A DNA stretch of 64,000 nt, from assembly GCA_958295515.1 (NCBI GenBank), contig CATQGW010000003.1:205623-269622 (forward strand). The letters run 5' to 3'. A program made the position numbers and the translations under genes. The notes under the pieces are model-generated. The model was not told the DNA's origin, made no database searches, and saw nothing but the letters and a program-made list of their open reading frames with translations. Within the stretch, counting starts at the first letter, position 1. Each line of letters opens with the position of its first letter. Below, piece after piece: positions 30,357-39,415 of this stretch. This DNA is from an uncultured Dehalococcoidia bacterium (GTDB lineage Bacteria; Chloroflexota; Dehalococcoidia; Bin125).

Positions 30357-31186
30357 GAGGCAGCCTCTCCGTGCCGCGATGATACCGCCGCAGCGGCCGC
30401 CCAGCGCCGCCCGAGGAAGTCCAGCACGGCGGCGTTGAAGCGGTGCGGCTGCTCGAAGTAGACGGAGTGGCCGGCGTCGGGCACTGCCACGTATTCGCTC
30501 CCTGCCATCGCGCGGTGCGACGCCTCCATCGCCGCCGCAGGCACAATCCGGTCGTGCTCGCCGACGATGAACAGCAGCGGGATGTCGAACTGGCGCAGCA
30601 TCGGCATTGTCGAGCCGCGCCAGGTGGCGAGCCCCGGCGTCGGTGCGAGGAACGTGCGCGGGCGCGGCGGATTCCAGCCGTTCATCCGTCGGTAGAGCCA
30701 GGTCAACTCGGGGCGCTCGCGCTCGGTCGCGGGAGCCAACGCGCGCTGCCGCAGCGTCTGGCCCCTCACTTCTTCGTAGTGCCGCGCCTGGATCTCGCGC
30801 ACCTCATCGTTGACCAACCCGGCCAGCGTGCCGGAGAGGATTAGCGCGCGGATGCGCTCGGGAAAGATCATCGCAAACGGCGTGGCCGTGCGCCCGCCCA
30901 TCGAGTGCGCAATCATGGCGAACTGGTCGATTTCCAGATGCTCCAGCAGCGCGTGGAGGTCGTAGGGAAAGGCGCGCCGGCCCGGTCCGCCCGGCACATC
31001 GCGGCTCAGGCCGAAGCTGCGGTGATCGAATGTCACCACGCGGTAGCGCTCCGCGAAGGCGGGCACCTGCTGCCACCAGACGAGGTGATTGCCGCCCGCC
31101 CCGTGCGCCAGCACCAGCGCCGGCGCCTCGCGCGGACCGTGGCATTCGTACCAGAGGTCAATCTCGTTGCAGCGCAGGTAGGGCAT
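30353..31186 (-). CDS. Alpha/beta hydrolase
   Basis: LAHGAGGNHLVWW, nucleophile elbow AHSMGGRT, DAGHSVYFEQP. Confidence 0.92.
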   Translation of the reverse strand: MPYLRCNEIDLWYECHGPREAPALVLAHGAGGNHLVWWQQVPAFAERYRVVTFDHRSFGLSRDVPGGPGRRAFPYDLHALLEHLEIDQFAMIAHSMGGRTATPFAMIFPERIRALILSGTLAGLVNDEVREIQARHYEEVRGQTLRQRALAPATERERPELTWLYRRMNGWNPPRPRTFLAPTPGLATWRGSTMPMLRQFDIPLLFIVGEHDRIVPAAAMEASHRAMAGSEYVAVPDAGHSVYFEQPHRFNAAVLDFLGRRWAAAAAVSSRHGEAAS

Positions 31187-31201
31187 CCCGGCAGGCGCCG
31201 C

Positions 31202-31684
31202 TCAGCCGGCTTCGGCGGCGGCCAGCACCAGTTCGAGCGCGCGGACGGCCGTCAGACGTTTGTTGCCTTCGCGGTCCTCAGTCCAGACCCGGCGCTCGGC
31301 GGCGATGCGCTCGCCGGGACCCACCGTCGCGATCCAGACCGTCCCCACCGGCCGCTCCTCGCTGCCGCCGCTGGGACCGGTGATGCCCGTCTCTGCGACG
31401 CCGATATCCGCGTTCAGCGTGTCGCGCACGCCGCGCGCCATCGCCACCGCCGCTTCCTCCGACACCGAACCGTGCTCGCGCAGCAGCTCCCGCTCGACCC
31501 CAATCAGGTCGATCTTCGGATAGTTGCGATAGGGCGACGCGCCGCCAATCCAGACGCGGCTGCAACCGGGGATGTCGGTGATCCAGTGGCCAATCAGCCC
31601 GCCGGTGTCGGTCTCGGCGGTGGCCAGCGTGAGCTCGCGCGCGGTCAGCGTCTCGACGACCTGCTGCGCCAGCGCTTCGGCCAC
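31202..31684 (-). CDS. Stand-alone CinA C-terminal domain (nicotinamide-nucleotide amidase-like)
   Basis: LTLATAETDTGGLIGHWITDIPG, VAETGITGPSGGSEERPVGTVWIA. Confidence 0.88.
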   Translation of the reverse strand: MAEALAQQVVETLTARELTLATAETDTGGLIGHWITDIPGCSRVWIGGASPYRNYPKIDLIGVERELLREHGSVSEEAAVAMARGVRDTLNADIGVAETGITGPSGGSEERPVGTVWIATVGPGERIAAERRVWTEDREGNKRLTAVRALELVLAAAEAG

Positions 31685-31687
31685 CGC

Positions 31688-31996
31688 TCAGTCCTCTTCT
31701 TCTTTGCGGCTGTGCGAGTCCCACTTGAAGATCAGAATCAGGATGAACGTGACCAGCACCAGGAACGGCCCGAGCATCACCGAGAACTCGAACCACTCCT
31801 CACGCTTGAAGTTGTTCACCCCCGTGCCGCCCTCGTCGGGCGCGGCCTGCGGCGCCAGTTCGACCGTCGCGTCGACCGGCGGTGCGTCCGCCGCCTGGAC
31901 ATCGTCGGCGGACATTGCCCCCAGCGCGGCGATGCTCACGACCGCGACGGCAAGCGCGACCGCCGCGCGCCGGATCAGTGCTTTGATGGTCGTCAT
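31688..31996 (-). CDS. Small membrane protein with signal-like N-terminus and C-terminal TM
   Basis: MTTIKALIRRAAVALAVAVVSIAALGAMSADDVQA...SVMLGPFLVLVTFILILIFKWDSHSRKEEED. Confidence 0.65.
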   Translation of the reverse strand: MTTIKALIRRAAVALAVAVVSIAALGAMSADDVQAADAPPVDATVELAPQAAPDEGGTGVNNFKREEWFEFSVMLGPFLVLVTFILILIFKWDSHSRKEEED

Positions 31997-32030
31997 CGCG
32001 GCCCGCTCCTTCCTCAACTCGTTCCCTGCC

Positions 32031-33314
32031 TTATTCGAGCGCGCCTTCGGCGTGCAGCGCGTCGATCCGTTCCTGATCGTAGCCGAGCATACGACCGAGC
32101 ACGAAGTGTGTGTCCTCCCCCAGCTTCGGCGACGGCGCGACGATCGCCGCCGGCGTCTCCGAGAACTTCCAGGGCGGCGCGAGCACGGTGCGCTGGCGCG
32201 TCTCCGGCGGGCGAATCGCGACCCCGCCGCTGCGCGCCTGAAATTGCGCCGAAGCATGAATGTCCGCGCCCCACATCGAGGGGCTGGCCGGCACGCCCGC
32301 CGCCCGCAGCGCTTCCGACGCCGCCTGCGCGGACTGCTCGCCCGTCCAGGCCTCGATCGGCGCGCGCAGCTCTTCGCGGTGCTTCCAGCGCCGCAGACCG
32401 GTGCGAAAGCGCCGGTCTGCCCGCAGGTGATCCAGCCCCGCCGTCTCGCAGAGGCCGTCCCACTCCGCATCGTTGCGGCAGGCGATCGCGATCCAGGCCT
32501 CACCATTGCTCGCCGCTGCGCCGTTCGGCTCATGCATTGAGGCGCAGCGGTAGACATCGTGCGGAGCCCAGGCGCGATGCCCGTTGCCCAGCCGCTCGCC
32601 GTCGTCGCCTCGCAGTGAGACGCGCAGAAATTCCTCGCCCATATGCATCGCGATCGCCTCGCGCGAGGAGGCGTCGATGAACTGTCCTCGTCCCGTGCGG
32701 TCGCGGTAGTGCAGTCCGGCCAGCATCGCAAACGCCGCCGCGGTGCCGGCGCGTAGATCAATCGAGCCGCCCATCGTCAGCGGCGGTTCGTCGGGCGCGC
32801 CCGAGAGATAGGCCAACCCCGCCAACGCCGCGAACGTGGGCGCGTAGCCCGTGTAGTTGCGCTCCGGTCCCGACGCGCCCAGCGCGCTCGCGGAGACCAT
32901 CACGATCGCCTCGCGCTGCTCGCGCAGCGCCGCGTAGCCCAGCCCCAGCTTGTCCAGTGTGCCCGGCCGGAAGTTGTCAATCGCCCCGTCGGCGGTCGCG
33001 GCCAGGTCGCGGACCACCTGCTTCGCGCCCTCCTGCTTGAGGTTCAGCTGAATCGACAACTTGTTGAGGTTCAATTCGTTAAACATCGGAGCCTGGTTGA
33101 CACCGCCGCGGAACGCGCCCATCGCCAGCGAGCGCTGGCGGCTGTGATCGATTCGCGTCCGCGACTCGACCTTGATCACCTCCGCGCCCAGCAGCGCCAG
33201 CAGCATTGCCCCGTAGGGGCCCGCCCAGGCCCAGGTGAAATCGATGATTCGACGCCCCGCCAGCGGGCCGGGATGCGCGATCGGCTGGAGCGGGATGTGG
33301 CCGTTCGTGGTCAT
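32031..33314 (-). CDS. CaiB/BaiF CoA-transferase
   Basis: GRRIIDFTWAWAGPYGAMLLALLGAEVIKVES; candidate catalytic Asp in GGSIDLRAG. Confidence 0.93.
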   Translation of the reverse strand: MTTNGHIPLQPIAHPGPLAGRRIIDFTWAWAGPYGAMLLALLGAEVIKVESRTRIDHSRQRSLAMGAFRGGVNQAPMFNELNLNKLSIQLNLKQEGAKQVVRDLAATADGAIDNFRPGTLDKLGLGYAALREQREAIVMVSASALGASGPERNYTGYAPTFAALAGLAYLSGAPDEPPLTMGGSIDLRAGTAAAFAMLAGLHYRDRTGRGQFIDASSREAIAMHMGEEFLRVSLRGDDGERLGNGHRAWAPHDVYRCASMHEPNGAAASNGEAWIAIACRNDAEWDGLCETAGLDHLRADRRFRTGLRRWKHREELRAPIEAWTGEQSAQAASEALRAAGVPASPSMWGADIHASAQFQARSGGVAIRPPETRQRTVLAPPWKFSETPAAIVAPSPKLGEDTHFVLGRMLGYDQERIDALHAEGALE

Positions 33315-34525
33315 GCAATCACTCCCGCCCGCCGCGCCTGCGCTGGCGTCCAGGGGCGCAGATGCGCGGCGGCGATCTCGCTCGTCGCTTCGCTCAGCCG
33401 CGGGGCGTGCGTGCGCGACGCGCGCGGCGTCTCGCTCCAGTCGGCGGCGAACTGCGTGTACGACGCAGCGCCGACATCCGGATGCTCAATCATCTCGAAG
33501 AAGCCGCGCAGCTGTTCCTGTTCAGAGGCCATCACCTCCGAAGGGCGCAGCACCGGACCGGCCGGCGCGCTCTCCGTCTGGAGCAGTCGATAGACCTCGT
33601 CGCGCGTCCGCGCCCCCGCCCATTCGTCAATCGCCGCCTGCGCGGTGTCGCTGATTTCCAGCCGATCGCGCAGCTTCCCATCCGCGTCGAAGCCCCACTC
33701 CGGATCGCCCATCGCGCGCAGCAGCCCGCCCCACTGGTGCGGCTGCGGAGTCACGGTGATCACGTGCCCGTCCGCGCAGTCCATCCGCCCCCCGAACGAG
33801 GTGCGCCCGCTGCGCATAATCGGCGGCGGTCCGCCGTCGTTGGCTGCAATTGAGATGTCCACGCGGTCAATCGTCATCATCGCCTCCACCGCCGCCACAT
33901 CCACGATCTGCCCCTCGCCGGTCGTGTCGCGCGCAATCAGCGCGGCCCAGATTGCCAGCGCCAGCGCCAGCCCCGCGTCGGCCTCGTGTACCCGCGCGCC
34001 GGCCATAATCGGCGAGCCGCCGTCGGCGCCCAGATTGCGACGCACCCCCGCCGCCGCGCCTGATGCGTGCGCCCGCGTCAACGCGCTCGACGGCCATTCG
34101 GCGGCGGGACCGTCCAGCCCCCAGGGCGTGAGCGCGGCGATGATCAGGCGCGGATGCTCGCGCCGCAGCGTCTCCGGGTCCGCGCCGGCTTCTGCGAGGC
34201 AGGAGGGCGTCCAATCCGTCACCAGCACATCGGCCTCGCCGAGCAAAGAACGCAAGACGCGCTTGCCGGCCGTCGTCAACAGGTCCAGCACGGCGCTGCG
34301 CTTGGAGGTGTTGTAGTGCAGGAAGACGGTCGAGCTTTCGTGGTGCGGCCGCCCGCCGGCGAAGGGGGCCATACGCCGCGCCGAATCCCCGCCGGGCGGC
34401 TCAATTTTGAGCGTCTCCGCCCCCGCGTCCGCCAGCAGCTTGCCCGCAAACGGCGCAGCCACCTCGGTCGCCAATTCAACGACACGCAGCCCGTCCAGCA
34501 GGGTCGGTCGCACAGCGGCAGTCAT
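33311..34525 (-). CDS. CaiB/BaiF CoA-transferase (Glu at catalytic Asp position)
   Basis: LRVVELATEVAAPFAGKLLADAGAETLKIEPPGGD; GARVHEADAGL; overlaps 32031..33314 by 4 nt. Confidence 0.92.
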   Translation of the reverse strand: MTAAVRPTLLDGLRVVELATEVAAPFAGKLLADAGAETLKIEPPGGDSARRMAPFAGGRPHHESSTVFLHYNTSKRSAVLDLLTTAGKRVLRSLLGEADVLVTDWTPSCLAEAGADPETLRREHPRLIIAALTPWGLDGPAAEWPSSALTRAHASGAAAGVRRNLGADGGSPIMAGARVHEADAGLALALAIWAALIARDTTGEGQIVDVAAVEAMMTIDRVDISIAANDGGPPPIMRSGRTSFGGRMDCADGHVITVTPQPHQWGGLLRAMGDPEWGFDADGKLRDRLEISDTAQAAIDEWAGARTRDEVYRLLQTESAPAGPVLRPSEVMASEQEQLRGFFEMIEHPDVGAASYTQFAADWSETPRASRTHAPRLSEATSEIAAAHLRPWTPAQARRAGVIA

Positions 34526-34550
34526 AGCTCCACAGTCTAAGCCCACCCTG

Positions 34551-34747
34551 CGAACGGGCTGCCGAGCGCAGACAACGCAGTATCCTGCCCTTCGAGGAGC
34601 CGATCATGGTGCTGAAGCAGGAGCCCGCGCTCGAGGGTTTGACCACTGTGGACATCGCCGAGCTCCAGACGCGCTGCCAGGAGCTGGTCGACGAAGCAGT
34701 GAGCGGGCGCGACCCGCTCGTGATCACCAGAGACGGCCGGCCGCTCG
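34551..34747 (+). repeat. Direct repeat copy 1: upstream region plus first ~47 codons of antitoxin 1
   Basis: Ungapped match to 35505-35703 from 55 nt before the ATG. Confidence 0.9.
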
Positions 34748-35088
34748 CCCAGCTCTGGAGCTACCTCGTCACGCCGATCATCAACTATGCGCAGGACGAG
34801 CAGGGCGAATGGCATCAGCAGGAGCATGACTTGCCGGACAGCCACTGGGAGCGCACGGTGCAGGTGAGTGCCCTACCGGCGATGTTCGATGCGCTCGTAG
34901 AAGACATCCAGGCAAACTGCGTCAACGCGCTGATCACGCACGACGGAGAGCGGATCGCGGAGCTCACCCCCTACCGCCCTTCTCCGCGTCCGCCCTCCCC
35001 CGCAATGATGGAGATCCTCGCCGACTACAAGGAACCGTGGGAAGAAGCGCAAGGCTCAGCGGCGGCGCGACAGGATGATCAGCCTTGA
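34606..35088 (+). CDS. Phd/YefM-like antitoxin with two Phd-like repeats
   Basis: TTVDIAELQTRCQELVDEAVSGRDPLVITRDGRPLAQL, then VQVSALPAMFDALVEDIQANCVNALITHDGERIAEL. Confidence 0.8.
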   Translation: MVLKQEPALEGLTTVDIAELQTRCQELVDEAVSGRDPLVITRDGRPLAQLWSYLVTPIINYAQDEQGEWHQQEHDLPDSHWERTVQVSALPAMFDALVEDIQANCVNALITHDGERIAELTPYRPSPRPPSPAMMEILADYKEPWEEAQGSAAARQDDQP

Positions 35089-35483
35089 TTGTTCTGGATA
35101 CGCAAACTCTGGTTTGGCATCAGACCGACGACCGGCGTCTTGGGCGGCGCTCCCGATCCAGAATTGACCGCGCCTGGGGCAGGCAGAATGTCGCGGTGTC
35201 TGCCTTCGCCTTCTGGGAGATCGCAATGAATCGCGACTCGAGGGACTTTCGTAAGCTGCCTGAAATCCAGGCCTGGCGCAACGACCTGCTCCAAGACGGA
35301 CTGATCGAAATTCCGGTGGATGGCGAGATCGCGATCGCCGCAGGTCGAATTCTTGGCATGCACGGCGATCCAGGGGATCGGATCATCATGGCCACCGCGC
35401 TTCGCGCCGAACTGCTGATCACTTCCGACGAGCGAATTCTCGCTTGGAAGGGTCATCTGGAGCGCTTCGACGCCTACCGCTAA
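35085..35483 (+). CDS. PIN-domain (VapC-like) toxin
   Basis: MIVLDTQTLVWH, AFAFWEIAM, DPGDRIIMATA, ITSDERIL; TTG start overlapping the antitoxin stop. Confidence 0.87.
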   Translation: MIVLDTQTLVWHQTDDRRLGRRSRSRIDRAWGRQNVAVSAFAFWEIAMNRDSRDFRKLPEIQAWRNDLLQDGLIEIPVDGEIAIAAGRILGMHGDPGDRIIMATALRAELLITSDERILAWKGHLERFDAYR

Positions 35484-35504
35484 CCGCATGTTGCGCGCAT
35501 CCCG

Positions 35505-35703
35505 CGAACGAGCTGCGGCGCGCCGACAACGCGGTATTCTGCCCTCCGAGGAGCCGATCATGGTGCTGAAGCAGGAGGCCGCGCTTGAGGGTTTGACCAC
35601 TGTGGACATCGCCGAGCTCCAGACGCGCTGCCAGGAACTAATCGACGAAGCGGTGAGCGGGCGCGACCCGCTCGTGATCACGAGAGATGGCCGGCCGCTC
35701 GCG
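35505..35703 (+). repeat. Direct repeat copy 2: upstream region plus start of antitoxin 2
   Basis: See 34551-34747. Confidence 0.9.
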
Positions 35704-36060
35704 TATCTGAGCCGCTATGTCGGGCCGGCGCGCCCCTTCTACGTTCGCCCTTCCAGCGAGTGCGACGGCGCAGTCGAGCGGGTCTACCGCGAGGTCGTCG
35801 AGACGCTGCACCGCGATGTCACGGTGGCCGAGCTGCAGAACCAGTCACCCGAGTTGGTCGAGCAGGCCGCAGCTAACGACTGGACCGTGCTGGTCTGGAA
35901 CAGCAAGGGACACGACGCGACTCTCACCCGCTACTTCTGGAGCGGTCAGCACCGCAACTCCGGGATCGACAGCGGCGATCTTGCTTCGGCGCTGCGAGAG
36001 CTGCGAGATGAGACGGCCGCCGAGTGGGAGCGCTCGTTGGATCGGAAGTTCCCGCTGTGA
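35560..36060 (+). CDS. Phd/YefM-like antitoxin with diverged second Phd-like half
   Basis: First 50 aa identical to antitoxin 1 at 47 positions; VTVAELQNQSPELVEQAAANDWTVLVWNSKGHDATLTRY aligns ungapped to its own N-terminal repeat. Confidence 0.8.
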   Translation: MVLKQEAALEGLTTVDIAELQTRCQELIDEAVSGRDPLVITRDGRPLAYLSRYVGPARPFYVRPSSECDGAVERVYREVVETLHRDVTVAELQNQSPELVEQAAANDWTVLVWNSKGHDATLTRYFWSGQHRNSGIDSGDLASALRELRDETAAEWERSLDRKFPL

Positions 36061-36455
36061 TCCTCATGGATACCCATTCCTTGTTCTGGTGGCGTGAAGA
36101 GCCGCATCGCTTGGGGCGGACCGCGACCACCTGGAGCGGCAACGCCTTTCGACATGGCGAACTCGCCGTGTCGGTCATCTCATTTCAAGAAATCGGCAGG
36201 CTGGTCAACAAGGGCCGGATGACGCTGCCGACTGATCTCCGAACCTGGCGGCGCGATCTCCTGGCCGAAGGCGTCGTCGAGATCCCTGTGGATGGTGAAA
36301 TCAGCGTCCGAACGCACGAACTCCCCAACCTGCCGTCCGACCCTGCGGATCAGCTGATCATGGCGACGGCTATGGATCGTCACACGCTGATCACAGCCGA
36401 CGAGGAGATTCTCGCCTGGTGGGGACCGCTCGAGCGCATCAACGCGCGGCGATAG
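36057..36455 (+). CDS. PIN-domain (VapC-like) toxin
   Basis: ILMDTHSLFWW, VISFQEIGRL, DPADQLIMATA, ITADEEIL; GTG start overlapping the antitoxin stop. Confidence 0.87.
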   Translation: MILMDTHSLFWWREEPHRLGRTATTWSGNAFRHGELAVSVISFQEIGRLVNKGRMTLPTDLRTWRRDLLAEGVVEIPVDGEISVRTHELPNLPSDPADQLIMATAMDRHTLITADEEILAWWGPLERINARR

Positions 36456-36502
36456 GCGCTGCTCGAAACACTTAGCCGGCGGGCGCTACACTCACTGCCA
36501 CC

Positions 36503-37714
36503 GTGAGCGACTCCGACGCCTCCCCGGACATCACCCGCCCCTTTGACGGCGTGCGCGTGCTTGAACTCGCCGAAGGCATCTCCGGGCCCTATGCAGGGCG
36601 CTGGCTTGCCGCCCTTGGCGCCGATGTCGTCAAAATTGAGCGCACCACCGGCGACCCCTCACGCGCCTTCGGGCCCTGGCCCGACGACCTGCCCGACGAC
36701 GAAACCAGCGGCCTCCACCTCTACCTCAACGCCGCCAAGCGCAGCGTCACCCTCAACCTCGACACCTCCGACGGACGCGCCATCCTCGAAGAACTCGCCG
36801 CCGACGCCGAAATCATCATCGAGTCCTTTCCGCCCGGCTATCTTGCCGGGCGCGGACTCGACTACCCCGCCCTCGCGGCCGAGCGACCGCAGCTGGTGAT
36901 GATCTCGATCACCCCCTTCGGCCAGACCGGGCCCAACGCCAACCTGCCCGCCACCGAACTCACCCTCTTCGCCGCCTGCGGACAGCTCTGGCTGACCGGC
37001 GATCCGGCCCGCACGCCGCTCAAGAACGGCGGCTCCCAGCCCTCCTATCAAGCCGGCCTCAACGCCCTCGCCGCCGTCACCGGCGCCTACTACGGCGCGC
37101 TCGCGCATGGGCAGGGCGCGCACATCGACCTCGCCATGCAGGAAACCTACGCCGCCATGGCCGAAGCCTTCATGACCCGCGCCTCTCAACTCGGCATCGA
37201 GACGCTCCGCTCCGGCAACAACCTCAACGCCCTCTGGGGCATCTACCCCACCGCCGACGGCTACGGCGGCGTCTGCGCCCTGCCGCGCAACTTCCCCGGA
37301 CTCGTTGAAGCGCTCGATATGGAGGAAATGCGCGATCCGCGCTTCGCGGAACCCGCCGGCCGCCTCCAGCACAACGACGAAATCATCGCCCTCATGTACG
37401 GCTGGTTCGCCCAGCGCAGCCGCGACGACCTGACCGAACTCGGACTGCGCCACCGCGTCCCCTTCGGCTACGTCGCCTCGATCGCCGACCTCGTCGAATC
37501 CGAACACCTCAAACAGCGCGACTTCTTCATCCGGCAGGATCACCCGCGCGCCGGCCCGCTCACCTTCCCCGGACGCCTCTGGAGCAGCAGCGAATACGAC
37601 TGGCGCAGCGAACGCGCCCCTGAATTGGGCGAACATAACGTGGCCGTCCTGCACCAAGAACTCGGCTACGAGCTCGAAGACCTCGTCCGCCTGCGCGAGC
37701 TGGACGCCATCTAG
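36503..37714 (+). CDS. CaiB/BaiF CoA-transferase (Ser at catalytic Asp position)
   Basis: VRVLELAEGISGPYAGRWLAALGADVVKIERTTGDPSR; GGSQPSYQAG. Confidence 0.93.
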   Translation: MSDSDASPDITRPFDGVRVLELAEGISGPYAGRWLAALGADVVKIERTTGDPSRAFGPWPDDLPDDETSGLHLYLNAAKRSVTLNLDTSDGRAILEELAADAEIIIESFPPGYLAGRGLDYPALAAERPQLVMISITPFGQTGPNANLPATELTLFAACGQLWLTGDPARTPLKNGGSQPSYQAGLNALAAVTGAYYGALAHGQGAHIDLAMQETYAAMAEAFMTRASQLGIETLRSGNNLNALWGIYPTADGYGGVCALPRNFPGLVEALDMEEMRDPRFAEPAGRLQHNDEIIALMYGWFAQRSRDDLTELGLRHRVPFGYVASIADLVESEHLKQRDFFIRQDHPRAGPLTFPGRLWSSSEYDWRSERAPELGEHNVAVLHQELGYELEDLVRLRELDAI

Positions 37715-37732
37715 GAGGCGCAAGGATGCCCC

Positions 37733-39019
37733 GTGCCTGACCCCGGACGACCCCTGAGCGGCGTCCGCGTCGCCGACCTCACCATGATCTGGGCCGGCCC
37801 CTACGCCGCCAAAATCCTCGCCGACCAGGGCGCGGAAGTGATCAAAATCGAGTCCCCCAGCGCCTGGGACAACATCCGCACCCTGCTGCCTCCGCCCACC
37901 GCGCCCGGCGAGCACTGGTGGAACACCAACTTCTACTTCCACGAATACAGCCGCAACAAGAAATCGCTCAGCCTCGACCTCGCCGCGCCGCAGGGCAAGG
38001 AAATCTTCGCCCGCCTCGTCGCCCAGTGCGACGTCGTGATCGAGAACTACCGCACCGACGTGATGGACAACCTCGGCCTCAGCTACGAATGGCTGCGCGC
38101 GCAGCGCGACGACATCATCGTCGTCGGCATGGCCGGCTTCGGCAAAACCGGACCCGAGCGCAACGCCGTCGGCTACGGCCCGATCATCGAGATGATGTCC
38201 GGCCTCACCTCCACCTCCGGCTACGGCGACGACGGCATGCCCTACAAGAGCGGCATCTCCTACGGCGACCCGATCGCCGGCGTCGCCGCCGCCGCCGCCG
38301 TCGCCACCGCCCTCATCCACCGCCGCCGCAGCGGCCGCGGCCAATACATCGACCTCGCCCAGCGCGAGGCCATGTCCACCATGCTCGGCGAGTTCTACAT
38401 GGACTGGTCGATGAACCGCCGCCTGCCCGAGCATCAGGGCAACGGCCACGACTGGATGGCCCCGCACAACATCTACCCCTGCGCCGGCGAGGAAGAGTGG
38501 ATCGCGATCTGCGTGCGCAGCGACGCCGAATGGGAGGCGCTCAAGCGCGTCATGGGCGCGCCCGACTGGGCCGAACACGATGACTTCTCCGACCAAATCC
38601 TGCGCTGGGAGCACCGCGAGCAACTCGATCAGGCCGTCGCCGAGTGGACCGCCGCACACAGCAAGACCGAGCTCTTCGCCGCCCTGCGCGACGAACGCAT
38701 CCCCTCCTCGCCCGTCTGGAAGACGCTCGAAGTGATCCGCGACCCGCACCTCGCCGCGCGCCGCTACTACGAGCCGCTGCGCCACCCCGAAGTCGGCATC
38801 TGGATGGTCCACGGCTGGCTCTGGCGCACCGCCGGCGCCGGCCCCTGCGTGCTCGCCCCCGCCCCCGACTTCGGCCAACACAACGAAGAAATCCTCGGCG
38901 GCCTGCTCGGCCTCTCCAGCGCAGAGCAAGCCGCCCTCCAAACCGCCGGCATCACCGCCACCCAACCCAGCGGCGTCCCCCTCTCCTCCGAAATGCCCCC
39001 CCAACCATCCCTGATCTAG
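37733..39019 (+). CDS. CaiB/BaiF CoA-transferase
   Basis: VRVADLTMIWAGPYAAKILADQGAEVIKIESP; ISYGDPIAG; GTG start. Confidence 0.93.
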   Translation: MPDPGRPLSGVRVADLTMIWAGPYAAKILADQGAEVIKIESPSAWDNIRTLLPPPTAPGEHWWNTNFYFHEYSRNKKSLSLDLAAPQGKEIFARLVAQCDVVIENYRTDVMDNLGLSYEWLRAQRDDIIVVGMAGFGKTGPERNAVGYGPIIEMMSGLTSTSGYGDDGMPYKSGISYGDPIAGVAAAAAVATALIHRRRSGRGQYIDLAQREAMSTMLGEFYMDWSMNRRLPEHQGNGHDWMAPHNIYPCAGEEEWIAICVRSDAEWEALKRVMGAPDWAEHDDFSDQILRWEHREQLDQAVAEWTAAHSKTELFAALRDERIPSSPVWKTLEVIRDPHLAARRYYEPLRHPEVGIWMVHGWLWRTAGAGPCVLAPAPDFGQHNEEILGGLLGLSSAEQAALQTAGITATQPSGVPLSSEMPPQPSLI

Positions 39020-39055
39020 CTCCTCACCGCCGTCATAGCTCTCCATCACCCCCGC

Positions 39056-39415
39056 GCCCCCTCCTCCGTCATACCCGCGCCCCCTTTCTCCGTCATACCC
39101 GCGCCCCGCCGCGGGTATCTCGCCGTGAGCACCACCAAGGCAACGTGCGTCCTCCCGCCTCCGAGGGGAGACGAGGGAGGGCCAGGTGTGCGTGGCCAGG
39201 TGCGGCGCACATCGAGATACCCGCGCCCCCTCCTCCGTCATACCCGCGCCCCGCCGCGGGTATCTCGCCGTGACTGGCAGCGAGGCAACGTGCGTCCTCC
39301 CGCCTCCAGGGAGGGACAAGGGAGGGCCAGGTGTGCGTGGCTAGGTGCGGCGCACATCGAGATACCCGTGGCAAGCACGGGTATGACGGAGGAGGGGGCA
39401 CGGGTATGACGGAGT
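39056..39415. repeat. REPIN-like palindromic repeats including two ~144-bp related units
   Basis: CGTCATACCCGCGccccgcCGCGGGTATCTCGCCGTGA near 39092 and 39237; shared GAGGGCCAGGTGTGCGTGG(C/T)(C/T)AGGTGCGGCGCACATCGAGATACCCG. Confidence 0.8.

Noticed and set aside
36659-39319. 886-aa minus-strand ORF opposite two CoA-transferases
   Set aside because: Gly/Val/Ala-rich shadow ORF of clearly coding plus-strand genes; stop-poor high-GC antisense frame.
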